From: Xylanibacter ruminicola | GTDB taxonomy: Bacteria > Bacteroidota > Bacteroidia > Bacteroidales > Bacteroidaceae | DNA: 64,000 bases | Direction of reading: 5' to 3' | Assembly: GCF_900142525.1 (NCBI RefSeq) | Contig: NZ_FRBD01000009.1 | Coordinates: forward strand, 1 to 64,000 | Shown: positions 43,558-53,545 of the stretch, piece by piece | Position numbering within the stretch: the stretch's first letter is position 1 | Layout of the letters: every line of letters starts with the position of its first letter | Program-made: the position numbers and the translations under genes | The notes under the pieces: generated by a model | What the model was told of the DNA's origin: nothing | What the model saw: only the letters and a program-made list of their open reading frames with translations | Databases searched by the model: none

Positions 43558-43914
43558 ATGATACGAGATCTGTTATTAGTAGCACTTGGAGGAGCAGTAG
43601 GCTCCGTATTGCGCTATCTGCTTTCCGGCATAAACACCACATTCCCTTGGGGTACTTTTGCCGTTAATATTCTTGGTTCTCTGCTCATCGGGCTTTTGGT
43701 TGGGTTGGTTAGCAAGGGTATATTATCACCAGAAATGAAACTATTGATGGTAACAGGCTTCTGCGGCGGTTTTACCACATTCAGCACGTTTGCCAACGAA
43801 TCTTTCGGCATGATGAAAGCTGGCGATGTTCTGCAGATGGCACTTTACGTTGGCGCAAGTGTTATAATTGGTATATTAGCCGCATGGTGCGGGATGGCAC
43901 TATCTGAAAAATAA
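43558..43914 (+). CDS. crcB: Fluoride channel CrcB/Fluc
   Basis: 118 residues, four membrane helices, normal length. GGAVGSVLRYLLSG, GTFAVNILGSLLIGLLVG and TGFCGGFTTFSTFANES are the standard motifs, including the conserved Asn and the FTTFSTF track that lines the fluoride path. Members form dual-topology dimers that let fluoride leave the cell. The leader shows no fluoride riboswitch. Divergent from the Fic gene. Confidence 0.94.
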   Translation: MIRDLLLVALGGAVGSVLRYLLSGINTTFPWGTFAVNILGSLLIGLLVGLVSKGILSPEMKLLMVTGFCGGFTTFSTFANESFGMMKAGDVLQMALYVGASVIIGILAAWCGMALSEK

Positions 43915-44487
43915 AATAAAGCCATGTTGCATCAAGAGCCTCGAAGAGATCATCGAAATAATTCAAGCGCTTGCGCGTGCAGAATGTCAAAATGCCGCAT
44001 TAGGGGTAGCATACTACCCCCCTCGCAACATAAATGCCGCCAAGAGGGAGACCACACTTAAAACAAGCAAGCTTGGTGGTTACGTATGCTCAGGGTTTCC
44101 CCCTAAGAACCCTAATATAAATCTGACCTATACTATAGAACAGATAGCACAACAAGGAAGTCTCCCATCATTAATAATCATACTTTTAGAGATCCGCTAT
44201 TTTGCGCTAATAGGCGACAACAACAAAACACCGAAAAGGGCATAAAAACAACTCAACACACAATCATTATCACCTGTCCGCCACAAGGGTATCCAATCAA
44301 AGAAAACTATTCAAACACACACCACATACATCAACAAAGAATCTCGTTTATGCACAAAACAAAAAGTAAAACGTCTTAACATATCAGCAAACAAGAACAG
44401 CGCCAGATAATACACAACATAAGACGGCATTAGATGTAACAAACGCAACCACACGAGACTATCAAAACTGGCTTCAAACGATTCCCT

Positions 44488-44520
44488 TTTACAGTTGTAC
44501 AATCATGCAACAACTGTAAA
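44488..44520. repeat. 11-bp perfect inverted repeat
   Basis: TTTACAGTTGT (44488-44498) and ACAACTGTAAA (44510-44520) around 11 bases. No T-run on either side, so it is more like a protein-binding site or RNA hairpin than a terminator. Confidence 0.7.
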
Positions 44521-44704
44521 TAATTAAGATTAAAAAAAAAGGATAATGCAATAGTATGCCAAACAACAGAACGTGCCCAACATTAATTCCTCCTAGGCAC
44601 ATATTTTCCATTCATTAGTCAACAACTTCAAGAACACAAAGAAATAATAAAAACAAGTGATTGTGATCGTATAAATGCTCCAAATTAAGTGCAAAATTAA
44701 CTAA

Positions 44705-44733
44705 AACGTCATTTTTTTGATGAAAAAGACGTT
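44705..44733 (+). promoter_or_regulatory. Inverted repeat before the BREX promoter, possible operator
   Basis: AACGTC (44705-44710) and GACGTT (44728-44733) with AT-rich inner arms, about 40 bases upstream of the -7 box. Possible site for the XRE regulator encoded next; a terminator function is the alternative since ATTTTT follows. Confidence 0.45.
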
Positions 44734-44771
44734 ATTTTTCCATTTTTCTAATGTTTTTCAACAAAAAACAC

Positions 44772-44779
44772 TATCTTTG
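44772..44779 (+). promoter_or_regulatory. -7 box TATCTTTG of the BREX operon
   Basis: Exact TAnnTTTG match followed by C, 28 bases before the ATG of the XRE regulator. No other clear box is seen within the operon until the window end. Confidence 0.75.
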
Positions 44780-44806
44780 CAACTATATTTATAAATAAGA
44801 ACGTGT

Positions 44807-45007
44807 ATGCAAAACAAGGATTTAAACCGTTTGAAAGTCGTGTTAGCCGACAAGAAGCGCACGAACAAATGGCTTGCCGAGCAATTAGGCAAAGACCCTG
44901 CCACCATCTCCAAGTGGTGTACTAATAGCGCACAACCCAATTTAGAGAACTTGGTAGAAATCTCTAAATGTCTCGAAGTAGACATTAATGAACTTATCCG
45001 CAAGTAA
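44807..45007 (+). CDS. Small XRE-family HTH regulator
   Basis: 66 residues, almost only a Cro/CI-type helix-turn-helix: KWLAEQLGKDPATISKWCTN with the rest of the five-helix fold and NLENLVEISKCLEVDINELI. It leads the BREX operon, 18 bases before brxA, and is likely its repressor, binding near its own promoter. Known BREX regulators (BrxR) are larger winged-helix/WYL proteins, so this is a different type. No ligand domain is present. Confidence 0.82.
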   Translation: MQNKDLNRLKVVLADKKRTNKWLAEQLGKDPATISKWCTNSAQPNLENLVEISKCLEVDINELIRK

Positions 45008-45025
45008 ACAAGTAAGAAACAACAA

Positions 45026-45655
45026 ATGTCAATAACAAAAGAAAGTCCATATACAGCAGCTATCACAGGAGGAGGATTCCTCTTTTCTGAAACAAATGCA
45101 CTACTGCCTTTGCTTCAGTCTGCAGACAGAGTCGCTCTTCTCAAAGATGAGAAGTTGAACAACCGTCTGCTGAAGATTAATGCAGAAACATCCCGTTACA
45201 GGGCTATCATGGAGATTGCTCGTCGTTTTGATGCAATGCCAGCCTCTTTTTGGGCAGATTATCAGGCAATGAACGAGGAAGATCAGCATGTAGCTCTTTT
45301 CTTCGTCATCTTGAAGACCTATAAGATATGTTTTGATTTCCACATCAACGTAACCATGCGCAAATGGAATAGCATTAGCAAGACATTGGTCAGCGATGAC
45401 ATTGATATGGAATTCAATGAAGTTTCTGCCCGTGATGAGTTTGTTGATTCATGGAGCGATAAGACTAAACGCAAGGTGGCTGGAGCCTATCTTACCATCC
45501 TGCGTAAAGTGGGCATCCTCGACAAGGAGGATAACCTTCATCCTCTCTCTGCAAGTAATTTCGACTACTATATCATCAATGGTGAGCAGTGGTTTCTTGA
45601 AGCCTGTCTTTTGCAGCCATATCAGATTGAAAACATTAAAAAGCAACTCGCATGA
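45026..45655 (+). CDS. brxA: BREX protein BrxA (DUF1819)
   Basis: 209 residues, family length. The start YTAAITGGGFLFSETNALLPLL and the ARRFDAMPASFWADYQAMNEEDQHVALFFVILKTYK block are typical of DUF1819. BrxA is a small DNA-binding helical protein of type 1 BREX, needed for full defence in some systems. It overlaps brxB by ATGA. Confidence 0.92.
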   Translation: MSITKESPYTAAITGGGFLFSETNALLPLLQSADRVALLKDEKLNNRLLKINAETSRYRAIMEIARRFDAMPASFWADYQAMNEEDQHVALFFVILKTYKICFDFHINVTMRKWNSISKTLVSDDIDMEFNEVSARDEFVDSWSDKTKRKVAGAYLTILRKVGILDKEDNLHPLSASNFDYYIINGEQWFLEACLLQPYQIENIKKQLA

Positions 45656-46263
45656 CAATTAAGGAACTCGACGATAAGCTGAACAGCCCAGGTTTCCAAG
45701 ACCCAGAAAACGGCGACCTGTTCTATAACTTCTTCATCTACCAGTATCCGGCAGATAAGGAGTACGACATTCGTCGTCAGATACAGGAATTCAAGGCAAA
45801 CCTTATTCGCCCCATAAACTATGTGGACGTGCTTTGCCTGAATCTCTTTGAGGAATTCTGCAATTTCCTCGACCAGAAGAAATTCCTGAAGCACCCCAGT
45901 ATGTTGAAATACCAGCTGGAGAAAGAACAGGCAGATCCATCTAAGGCTCAGAATACGCAAGATACGCTGACACGTAACGCACATAGCCCAGAGTTTGTAC
46001 AATTCCTACATCAGCGCATTCTTGACCATGTGAATATTGAAGATAAGTATCGTCGCCCATACGTCTTTTTCTATGGCGTTGGCAGCATGTTTCCATATCT
46101 TCGTGTCAACGAGTTGCTGGCTCTCTATGAGGACTACAACGACACGAGCCGCTATAAGATTATCGTGTTTTATCCTGGTCATCGCGAGAACAATTCATTC
46201 CGTTTATTTGGAACTCTCCCCGATAACCATACATATCGTGCAACCCTTCTAATCAATGAATAA
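45652..46263 (+). CDS. brxB: BREX protein BrxB (DUF1788)
   Basis: 203 residues. DDKLNSPGFQDPENGDLFYNFFIYQYP at the start and YVFFYGVGSMFPYLRVNELL, then YKIIVFYPGHRENNSFRLFG near the end are classic DUF1788 signatures. Role: core type 1 BREX component, probably linking BrxC and PglZ. The stop overlaps the start of brxC. Confidence 0.92.
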   Translation: MTIKELDDKLNSPGFQDPENGDLFYNFFIYQYPADKEYDIRRQIQEFKANLIRPINYVDVLCLNLFEEFCNFLDQKKFLKHPSMLKYQLEKEQADPSKAQNTQDTLTRNAHSPEFVQFLHQRILDHVNIEDKYRRPYVFFYGVGSMFPYLRVNELLALYEDYNDTSRYKIIVFYPGHRENNSFRLFGTLPDNHTYRATLLINE

Positions 46264-49200
46264 TATGAAACTGAGTGAGTTATATAAGAAACCGATTGGC
46301 CGTGCTGTAAATCCAGCTGTAAGTGCAACTAAGTTTGATCCAGAGACAGAAAAGATCGAAATAGAAGAGTATGTGTTCACTGATGAAATCATCAATGGAC
46401 TTTATCGAATCCTTGATGCCATCAAGAATAACAAGCCATACGATCACGTAGGCATTTGGATTGATGGTTACTATGGTTCCGGTAAATCTCACTTCCTGAA
46501 GTATCTTGATTACTGTATCACACCACGCACTCAGGAGAAGGCGTTGGAACGTTTATTGGAGGCAATTAAGAGTATTGACCCATTGGACGAGAACCACAAT
46601 ATCAGCTGCGATTACGAAGCTATGCTTAGTATTGCCAATTGGCTGAAGCGTGCCACTATTGATAATTGCATCTTCAATCTCGAAACAAGTTACGACAACT
46701 CAACCGATAAGAAGATGGCATTCCTGCATGTATTCTGGAATGAGTTCAATGGCAAGCGTGGTTTCAACAAGTTTAACCTCACTTTGGCTCAGAACCTCGA
46801 AAAGCCTTTGCAGGAAAAGGGTGTGTTCGAGCAGTTCAAGGAGCGTATCGCTGAAGAAGGTGGCGATTGGAATGATCCAGGAGAGGCTGCCGATATGATT
46901 GACAACGAGTTAGGCATGGTGCTTGACATTGCATGTGACCTCGCCCCTACTCTGGATAAGGAAAGTATTCGCGAACGCATCTTGAAGCGTGACACCAATA
47001 TCAGTATCGACCGTTTTAGCTCAGAATTAGCATCATACCTGAAAGATAAAGGCGATGACTATCGCTTGATTATGCTGGCCGATGAGGTAAGCCAGTTCAT
47101 CAACAAGGAGCGCGACCGTTACTTGAACCTTCAGGAAATCATCACCAAACTCTCTGAGGCCTGCGAGAACAAGGTTTGGATTGCTTGTACCGCTCAGCAG
47201 GATCTTTCTGAGGTTCTTGACGACTGCAATATCGCAGAGGAGAAAGATAAGGAAGGTAAGATTAAAGGTCGTTTCGAGGTAAAGGTTTCGCTTAAAGGCA
47301 CCCAGCCCGAAGTGATTACCCAGAAACGTATTCTTGATAAGAAGAAGGGCGTGATGCCAACGCTCGAAAAGTTTTATGATCAGCAAAAGGCTGCTTTTGG
47401 ACTCCAGTTTAAGTTGCCAAATAGCTATGTTGCCTATGAGTCGAAGGACGATTTCGTTGCATACTATCCTTTTGTGCCATATCAGTTCAAGCTTATCATG
47501 CAGGTGTTCAACTCGTTCCTAAACTTGGGTTACGTGGCCAAGGAGGTAAAGGGTAACGAGCGAAGCATTATTAAGGTTATCCATTCTACCGCCAAGAATA
47601 ATGCCAACGAAGAGGTAGGCAAGTTTGTTTCCTTCGATGAACTGTATAACAACATGTTCGAAGAAGGCTTACAGGCTCGTGGTCAGAAGGCTGTTGATAA
47701 TGCCATCGGTATGGCTCGCAAATATGAGCATGATCCAAAGATGGCTGTCCGAGTGGCCAACGTACTGTTTATGATTTGTAATATCTCACAGACAGACCAG
47801 TTGTTGTTCCCTGCCAATATCGACAATGTGACAACTTTGTTGGTAAATGACTGTGAGACACCTCGATTGGCAATCAAGAACGAGGTTGAGAAGATTCTCG
47901 ATTATTTCTGCGAGAACAACATAATCCGTCGCGAACCAGGCAAGAATGGTACTCTCGAAACTTATTCTTTCTACAGCGAAGAGGAAATGAAGGTAGCTCA
48001 GCTCATTCAGAGCCAGAGTGTTGATAATAATACCCAGGCAGAGATGCTGCGTGAGATATTCTTCAAGTATCTCACCTCACTTCGCAATAAGGAGCAGTAT
48101 CTTACTCGCACCTTTGCTGTGGGAGCTTCTATCAAACAACGCCAGTTCCTGTCAAACTCACCTGATGTCGTAGTTGAGTTTGCAATGGATATCGACTACG
48201 AAAGTGCAGAAGTGTTGGCACAGAATACGCCAAACACAAAACTTGTGTATTATGTTGGCCCACAGTTCCGCGAGAATAAGAAACTCTACAATGCCTTCTA
48301 TTGGTATTGCCAGGTTAACCGTTATATGTCAACACCTGCCACCAGCGATGAAAATGCCAACACTCGTAAGGAGTTTGAGAAGCGTGCCAAAGAACAGTTC
48401 GACTCAATCATAGCCCCAGAGTTCCACAAGATACTCGACACCTGTCCTGTTATCAGTGGTATGCGTGTGGTTGATGATGTGGAGCTTGGCAACAAGCGAG
48501 GTAACGAACGTTTCCAGAATGCCATTCAGAAGCATCTCGCGAGTATCTACACCAAAGGCAACTTGGTTGATCGTTCTGATATGCCTCGTAACACAGAGGC
48601 ACTGAAGAAGGCTATTCTACGCCCTATACAGCCAGGTGATTACGACGGTATGAATGCCGAACTGACAGATGCAGAACACGAGGTAGAAATCTATCTGAAC
48701 AAGCAGTTTGCCGAAGTAAATGTGGCCGATGTGACCAGTAAGTTTAGCAAGGCGCCTTATGGATGGGATGCTATCTGCACGCTTTACGTTGTTAATGAGT
48801 TGGTACGTCGCCATGCCCGCGACTATTCATATGCCAACAACCCTAATGTTGACACCAATCTCGTGGCCAGCCGTCTGATTCAGGAAACTAACAAGTTTAC
48901 ACTACGTCAGGCAAAGGCTGTTTCACAGGAACTCATTAACCAATTCACTGCTGCATGGAAAAACATCTTTGGTGTGAAAGAGGCCTTCTCTACAAATGAC
49001 AGCACTCAGTTGTTCCGTCAGGCTCGCGAAAAGGAAAGTCCAAACAGTCTCTATAATAAACGTGAGGGCTATCGTAAGATTGAGTCAGAGATAGGAAGTT
49101 ATGCTTTCTCTACTCCTATCCATAAGGCTATCGACTTGTTTGATACATGGATAGCAGAGCGCAATCCCGAAACATTGTTCCAAGCAGTTATTGATAAGCA

Positions 49201-49885
49201 GCAGGAGGCATGCGAACTGATTGACAAGTGTAAGGAGGTGGCCCAGTTCTGTCACGATCAATTGCCCACATACCAACGTTTACTCCAGTTCGCACAGGAC
49301 AATCAGTACAACTTTCCGTTTGTCCCAACTGACCTTCAGGAGCATGTCACCACTATGCTTGGGATCGAGAAGGACACCTGGCCAATAGCAAATATGCGTA
49401 ATTACATCAAGAGTGAACGTGAACTGAAGTATGCACTTGATGAGGTGCGTGAGGCACTACGAGAGAAAATCCGTGTGAACTACAACGATATTTATGAGTA
49501 CTTAGAGAAGGTTGCTACAAAACAGAATGTTCCATTGACGGTTTTAGCAAACCGCGAAAACGTAATTCTGTCAAAGACTACTCCTGACAATATTCTTGTA
49601 CTGAAGAATAACGTTAGTACCGATGCATTCTATCAGGAGCAGATTGGCAAGATTCTTGATTACGCAAACGCGCATAAGCCAACAGAACCACAACCCACAG
49701 ATTCTGGTACTCCAACAGATCAAGAACCACCAAAGCCGACAAAGAAGATACGTCAGGCTTCACTTCAGACCAAGACCAGCATTCCCCTTTCAACAGAGGA
49801 AGATATTGATCGCTATCTAAATGGATTGAGAGAGCAGCTCTTAAAGTTGTTGGTAGATAACGATGGAGTAATGATTGTAAAGTAG
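46256..49885 (+). CDS. brxC: BREX ATPase BrxC
   Basis: 1209 residues, family length. Walker A GYYGSGKSHFLKY lies at 71-83, and RLIMLADEVSQFINKERD (about 257-274) holds the Walker B Asp-Glu. The remaining 900 residues are largely helical, ending in a Pro/Thr-rich linker (about 1140-1160) and a short tail. BrxC is the large AAA-type ATPase of BREX, required for both methylation and defence. The ATG at 46265 (MKLSELYKK) is an alternative start and fits better with the overlap of brxB. GC here is about 47% in a sampled line. Confidence 0.94.
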   Translation: MNNMKLSELYKKPIGRAVNPAVSATKFDPETEKIEIEEYVFTDEIINGLYRILDAIKNNKPYDHVGIWIDGYYGSGKSHFLKYLDYCITPRTQEKALERLLEAIKSIDPLDENHNISCDYEAMLSIANWLKRATIDNCIFNLETSYDNSTDKKMAFLHVFWNEFNGKRGFNKFNLTLAQNLEKPLQEKGVFEQFKERIAEEGGDWNDPGEAADMIDNELGMVLDIACDLAPTLDKESIRERILKRDTNISIDRFSSELASYLKDKGDDYRLIMLADEVSQFINKERDRYLNLQEIITKLSEACENKVWIACTAQQDLSEVLDDCNIAEEKDKEGKIKGRFEVKVSLKGTQPEVITQKRILDKKKGVMPTLEKFYDQQKAAFGLQFKLPNSYVAYESKDDFVAYYPFVPYQFKLIMQVFNSFLNLGYVAKEVKGNERSIIKVIHSTAKNNANEEVGKFVSFDELYNNMFEEGLQARGQKAVDNAIGMARKYEHDPKMAVRVANVLFMICNISQTDQLLFPANIDNVTTLLVNDCETPRLAIKNEVEKILDYFCENNIIRREPGKNGTLETYSFYSEEEMKVAQLIQSQSVDNNTQAEMLREIFFKYLTSLRNKEQYLTRTFAVGASIKQRQFLSNSPDVVVEFAMDIDYESAEVLAQNTPNTKLVYYVGPQFRENKKLYNAFYWYCQVNRYMSTPATSDENANTRKEFEKRAKEQFDSIIAPEFHKILDTCPVISGMRVVDDVELGNKRGNERFQNAIQKHLASIYTKGNLVDRSDMPRNTEALKKAILRPIQPGDYDGMNAELTDAEHEVEIYLNKQFAEVNVADVTSKFSKAPYGWDAICTLYVVNELVRRHARDYSYANNPNVDTNLVASRLIQETNKFTLRQAKAVSQELINQFTAAWKNIFGVKEAFSTNDSTQLFRQAREKESPNSLYNKREGYRKIESEIGSYAFSTPIHKAIDLFDTWIAERNPETLFQAVIDKQQEACELIDKCKEVAQFCHDQLPTYQRLLQFAQDNQYNFPFVPTDLQEHVTTMLGIEKDTWPIANMRNYIKSERELKYALDEVREALREKIRVNYNDIYEYLEKVATKQNVPLTVLANRENVILSKTTPDNILVLKNNVSTDAFYQEQIGKILDYANAHKPTEPQPTDSGTPTDQEPPKPTKKIRQASLQTKTSIPLSTEEDIDRYLNGLREQLLKLLVDNDGVMIVK

Positions 49886-49905
49886 TTAATAGGACGCATT
49901 AGATA

Positions 49906-52900
49906 ATGGATACAAATAGAATAAAGAAATTTGCCACAGAAGCGAGAAACAAATTAAAGGCCGGTATTGCCGCTAAGATAATTACGTTAGGATTCGATAA
50001 GAATGGTAACGTGCCAGAGCACATGCACCCACAATTGATGCAGGGAGGATCGCTGTGGAATGGTCAACTTCAAACAGAGGGCTTCTACTACCAGTGGATG
50101 GCTCTGTACGACCGAGTACAGAAAAAAGGTATCAAGGAAGTGTATGAAGAAGCTGCTTATACCTGGTTCAACCGCCTTGTAGCTATTCGTATCCTGATGA
50201 AGAATCAGCTTATTGAGCCTGTTTTGGCTTACGTTGATGCTGCCCGCACACCAAGGATCGTTGATGAAGCCCGCATGGGACGCGTTCCTCAAATGCAAGA
50301 GCGCCAACGCCAATTACTGATGGAACTTTTGGATGATGACTCAAAGATTACAGAGCAGTTTGCCATCCTTGTAACGGCTTTCTGTCATGATAATCCAATC
50401 CTCTTCAAGTGTTTTGGTGCCATGTCCGATTATACGGAATTACTGTTGCCCAACGATATTCTGACAGAGGGAGGGTTTATTGACCTACTGAATCACACGG
50501 AGTTCATCACAGACGATGATTTCCATTCACCAGAATTGATTGGCTGGCTTTACCAGTTCTATATCTCTGAGCGTAAAGATGAAGTGTTTGCTAAAAAGGG
50601 AAAGTTCGAAGCCGACGAGATTCCTGCTGCCACACAGATATTCACGCCCAACTGGATTGTGAAGTACATGGTGCAGAACACCATTGGGCGTATCTATCTT
50701 GATAACAATCCAAGCGCAGCCTCTGAGTTCAAACCAAAATGGCAGTATCTCGTGGAGCCATCTACACCAACTCCCAAGGAAGCCATCTATAAGTACAAGG
50801 AATTAACAGACCTCCTCGTTGGTGACTTAGCTTGTGGCTCAGGCCATATTCTCAATGAGTGCTTCGACCTGCTTTACGACCTCTATATTTATGAAGGTTA
50901 TAGCCGTAGGGAGGCTGTGGAATACATCTTCACTTACAACCTTCGAGGAATCGATCTCGATACTCGCGCCAAACAGTTGGCAACCTTTGCCTTGATGCTG
51001 AAGGCTTGTCAGAAGGATAGCGCCTTTGCTGATGCCCACATTCTGCCAAAGGTTCTGAATATGCCTACACCTATTCCACAAGAGCAGGTATCAGATAGGC
51101 TGATAGAATTCTTCCGCGAGACACCATCAAGTCAGATTCACAAAGACCTAACAGCTGCTTTTGAACTGATGCAGGATGCAGATTCACTTGGTTCTATTAT
51201 GAAGTTCGAGTTAGCTGAGTCAACACAGTTGGCAATCCGTCAGATAATGGTTTATTGGCAAAAACAAGGTTTTATACCAGAACCGGTAAAGGCCATTATG
51301 CCTGCAATGGATTTAATACTTACGTTGACAGAGAAATATGCTGCTCTCGTAATGAATCCGCCATATATGGGTAATAGTAACATGAACGAGGTATTATCTA
51401 ACTATGTAAAGAAGAACTACGAGAAGGGAAAAGCAGATTTATGTACTGCATTTATGATAATGCAAGCAGAAAAGACGTCAGGAGGAGGTTATTATGCAAA
51501 TATTATTCCTCCCTCATGGATGTTTCTATCCACATTTGAAGGATTACGACGTTCAATTATTGATAATCAGACGATACAGTCGCTCCTACATCTAAGTCGT
51601 GGCATATTTGGTGCAGATTTTGGAAGTGTTTCCACCGTTATTCATAATCGAAAGACTAACAACCCTCATGGTACTTATTTTCGATTAATTGAACGAACAT
51701 TTCAGGAGTTTGATCAAAAACATTTGAGAATGCTTTTTGAAAAGACCCTTGAAAACCATGATTTTCGTTATTTCTTCGCTGATTATTCAAAAGATGTTGA
51801 TGATATTCATTATAATAAAAATGGTGCGAGAATATTTTATCCAAACATAAGTCAGAATAATTTCGAGGGAATCCCAGGATGTCCTATTGGGTATTGGATT
51901 AGTGATAGAATGAGAGCGGCTTTTGACAACTCTCAAATTAAAGATATTGCAGACTCTCGCCAAGGTATGGCAACAACAAATAATGACCGTTTTTTGAAGT
52001 TATGGTTTGAAGTCGATATTTCTAAAATCGGTTTCGGTATGTCTTCAGAAGATGATACTTGTGGAATATATAAATGGTTTCCATATAATAAGGGAGGAGC
52101 ATATAGAAAATGGTATGGCAATAATGACTATGTGGTTAATTTTTACAATCGAGGCAAAGAAGTATGTGATTATATTGATTCTCACTCTAAAGTTAATCAC
52201 AAAGGAAGAGTTATCAATAGAGACAAATATTTTCAACCTAATATTACGTGGTCTGCATTAAGTAGTGATGCTATTTCATTACGTTATACTCCAAAAGGAT
52301 CCATTTTTGACACAAAAGGACAGTGTATATTTACTGACACAAATGGACTGAAAGAAAAACTTATGGCATATCTTAATTCACGTGTATCGAAAGAGTTGTT
52401 GAAAGTTATTGCGCCTACATTGGACTATAATTGCGGTGTAATTGCTCAGATGCCATACAAAGATCATGAAGTGGACATGAACGAAATACAATCTTGCATT
52501 GATATTAGCAAGCAGGATTGGGACTCACATGAAACTTCTTGGGACTTTGATTCAAATCCAATTGTGGCCCTTCGAAATGCGAAGGTTGCAGAGGGCAATC
52601 TGGAATCTTCATTTAAGATTTCAACTTTCATGGAGCAGTTCAAGTCCTCTTGGAAGGGATTGTTCAATAAACTCCGTGACGATGAGACTGATTTGAACCG
52701 TCAGTTCTTAAATATTTATGGTCTCGAAGATGAGCTATCACCAGAGGTAAAGCTATCAGAAATAACTATTTTGCAACAAGGCGAGATCAACATCGATAAT
52801 GAACAGGTGACGTGGAACGAGGATGTGCTGATGAAGCAACTTATCTCATACGCAGTTGGTGTATGGATGGGTCGCTATAAGCTTGGCACAAAGGGCTTGC

Positions 52901-53520
52901 ACATTGCCTATCCAAATCCAACAGACAAAGAACTGCAGGAATATTGGTATGGTGGTGTTCAGGTGTATATCGACGATGACGGCCTAATCCCCGTGCTGCC
53001 ACAAAGTTCACCTTTCGATGATAACCTGTCAAGCCGTATTTCCGATTTCGTCCGCATCACCTTCGGCGAGGATAAGCTGACGGAGAACCTGAACTACATC
53101 GAACAGAAGTTAGGAACCTCGATAGACCAGTATGTGCAGAAGGACTTCTGGAAGGATCATAAGAAGATGTACCAGAACCGCCCTATCTACTGGCTGTTCT
53201 CATCGAGCAAGGGTGCCTTCAAATGCCTGGCCTACATGCACCGCATGAATGCCTACACCGCAGAGCGTGTCCGCTCCAACTACCTGCTCCCCTACATCGA
53301 GTTCCTTCAGAATCAGATAGGAGAAATGGAGAACCGTCGTGCAGCCCTCTCCACCACAGAGAACCGCAAGCTCCAGAACTTCCAGAAAGCTCTCGATGAG
53401 TGCCGCGAGTATCACGAACGCCTCCAAGTAGTGGCAGAACAAGCCATCGCTTTCGACCTCGACGATGGCGTTGTAGTCAACTACGCCAAGTTTGGTGATG
53501 TATTAGCTAAGATAAAGTAA
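49906..53520 (+). CDS. pglX: BREX adenine-specific methyltransferase PglX
   Basis: 1204 residues, normal length. SAM-binding motif I GDLACGSGHILNECF near 306-320 and the catalytic motif IV NPPYMGNS near 484-491 identify an N6-adenine methyltransferase. The N-terminal part contains TPNWIVKYMVQNTIGR. Residues about 490-860 form the variable target-recognition region. PglX methylates the BREX site on host DNA. The recognition region (about 51350-52480) is clearly poorer in GC than the C-terminal part: 18 of 60 bases in the line at 52141 against 29 of 60 at 53281. This points to exchange of the specificity segment. Followed after 25 bases by the ATPase gene. Confidence 0.95.
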   Translation: MDTNRIKKFATEARNKLKAGIAAKIITLGFDKNGNVPEHMHPQLMQGGSLWNGQLQTEGFYYQWMALYDRVQKKGIKEVYEEAAYTWFNRLVAIRILMKNQLIEPVLAYVDAARTPRIVDEARMGRVPQMQERQRQLLMELLDDDSKITEQFAILVTAFCHDNPILFKCFGAMSDYTELLLPNDILTEGGFIDLLNHTEFITDDDFHSPELIGWLYQFYISERKDEVFAKKGKFEADEIPAATQIFTPNWIVKYMVQNTIGRIYLDNNPSAASEFKPKWQYLVEPSTPTPKEAIYKYKELTDLLVGDLACGSGHILNECFDLLYDLYIYEGYSRREAVEYIFTYNLRGIDLDTRAKQLATFALMLKACQKDSAFADAHILPKVLNMPTPIPQEQVSDRLIEFFRETPSSQIHKDLTAAFELMQDADSLGSIMKFELAESTQLAIRQIMVYWQKQGFIPEPVKAIMPAMDLILTLTEKYAALVMNPPYMGNSNMNEVLSNYVKKNYEKGKADLCTAFMIMQAEKTSGGGYYANIIPPSWMFLSTFEGLRRSIIDNQTIQSLLHLSRGIFGADFGSVSTVIHNRKTNNPHGTYFRLIERTFQEFDQKHLRMLFEKTLENHDFRYFFADYSKDVDDIHYNKNGARIFYPNISQNNFEGIPGCPIGYWISDRMRAAFDNSQIKDIADSRQGMATTNNDRFLKLWFEVDISKIGFGMSSEDDTCGIYKWFPYNKGGAYRKWYGNNDYVVNFYNRGKEVCDYIDSHSKVNHKGRVINRDKYFQPNITWSALSSDAISLRYTPKGSIFDTKGQCIFTDTNGLKEKLMAYLNSRVSKELLKVIAPTLDYNCGVIAQMPYKDHEVDMNEIQSCIDISKQDWDSHETSWDFDSNPIVALRNAKVAEGNLESSFKISTFMEQFKSSWKGLFNKLRDDETDLNRQFLNIYGLEDELSPEVKLSEITILQQGEINIDNEQVTWNEDVLMKQLISYAVGVWMGRYKLGTKGLHIAYPNPTDKELQEYWYGGVQVYIDDDGLIPVLPQSSPFDDNLSSRISDFVRITFGEDKLTENLNYIEQKLGTSIDQYVQKDFWKDHKKMYQNRPIYWLFSSSKGAFKCLAYMHRMNAYTAERVRSNYLLPYIEFLQNQIGEMENRRAALSTTENRKLQNFQKALDECREYHERLQVVAEQAIAFDLDDGVVVNYAKFGDVLAKIK

Positions 53521-53545
53521 GAAAAAGAATAAAAAACGAAATATT

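Larger units (their letters stand above)
43915..44806. other. 892-base gene-free region upstream of the BREX operon
   Basis: No convincing gene on either strand. Structured elements are present: GGGGTAG-CATA-CTACCCC hairpin at 44003-44020; AGGGTT/AACCCT at about 44091-44112; an 11-bp perfect inverted repeat at 44488-44520; an inverted repeat AACGTC/GACGTT at 44705-44733; and the promoter at 44772-44779. A 63-codon minus frame at 44311-44502 has no support. The region may hold small RNA genes or remnants of earlier insertions. Confidence 0.55.

Noticed and set aside
44311-44502. 63-codon minus frame in the gene-free region before BREX
   Set aside because: No promoter box, no family pattern and no neighbour coupling; hydrophobic composition is probably chance from AT-rich DNA.
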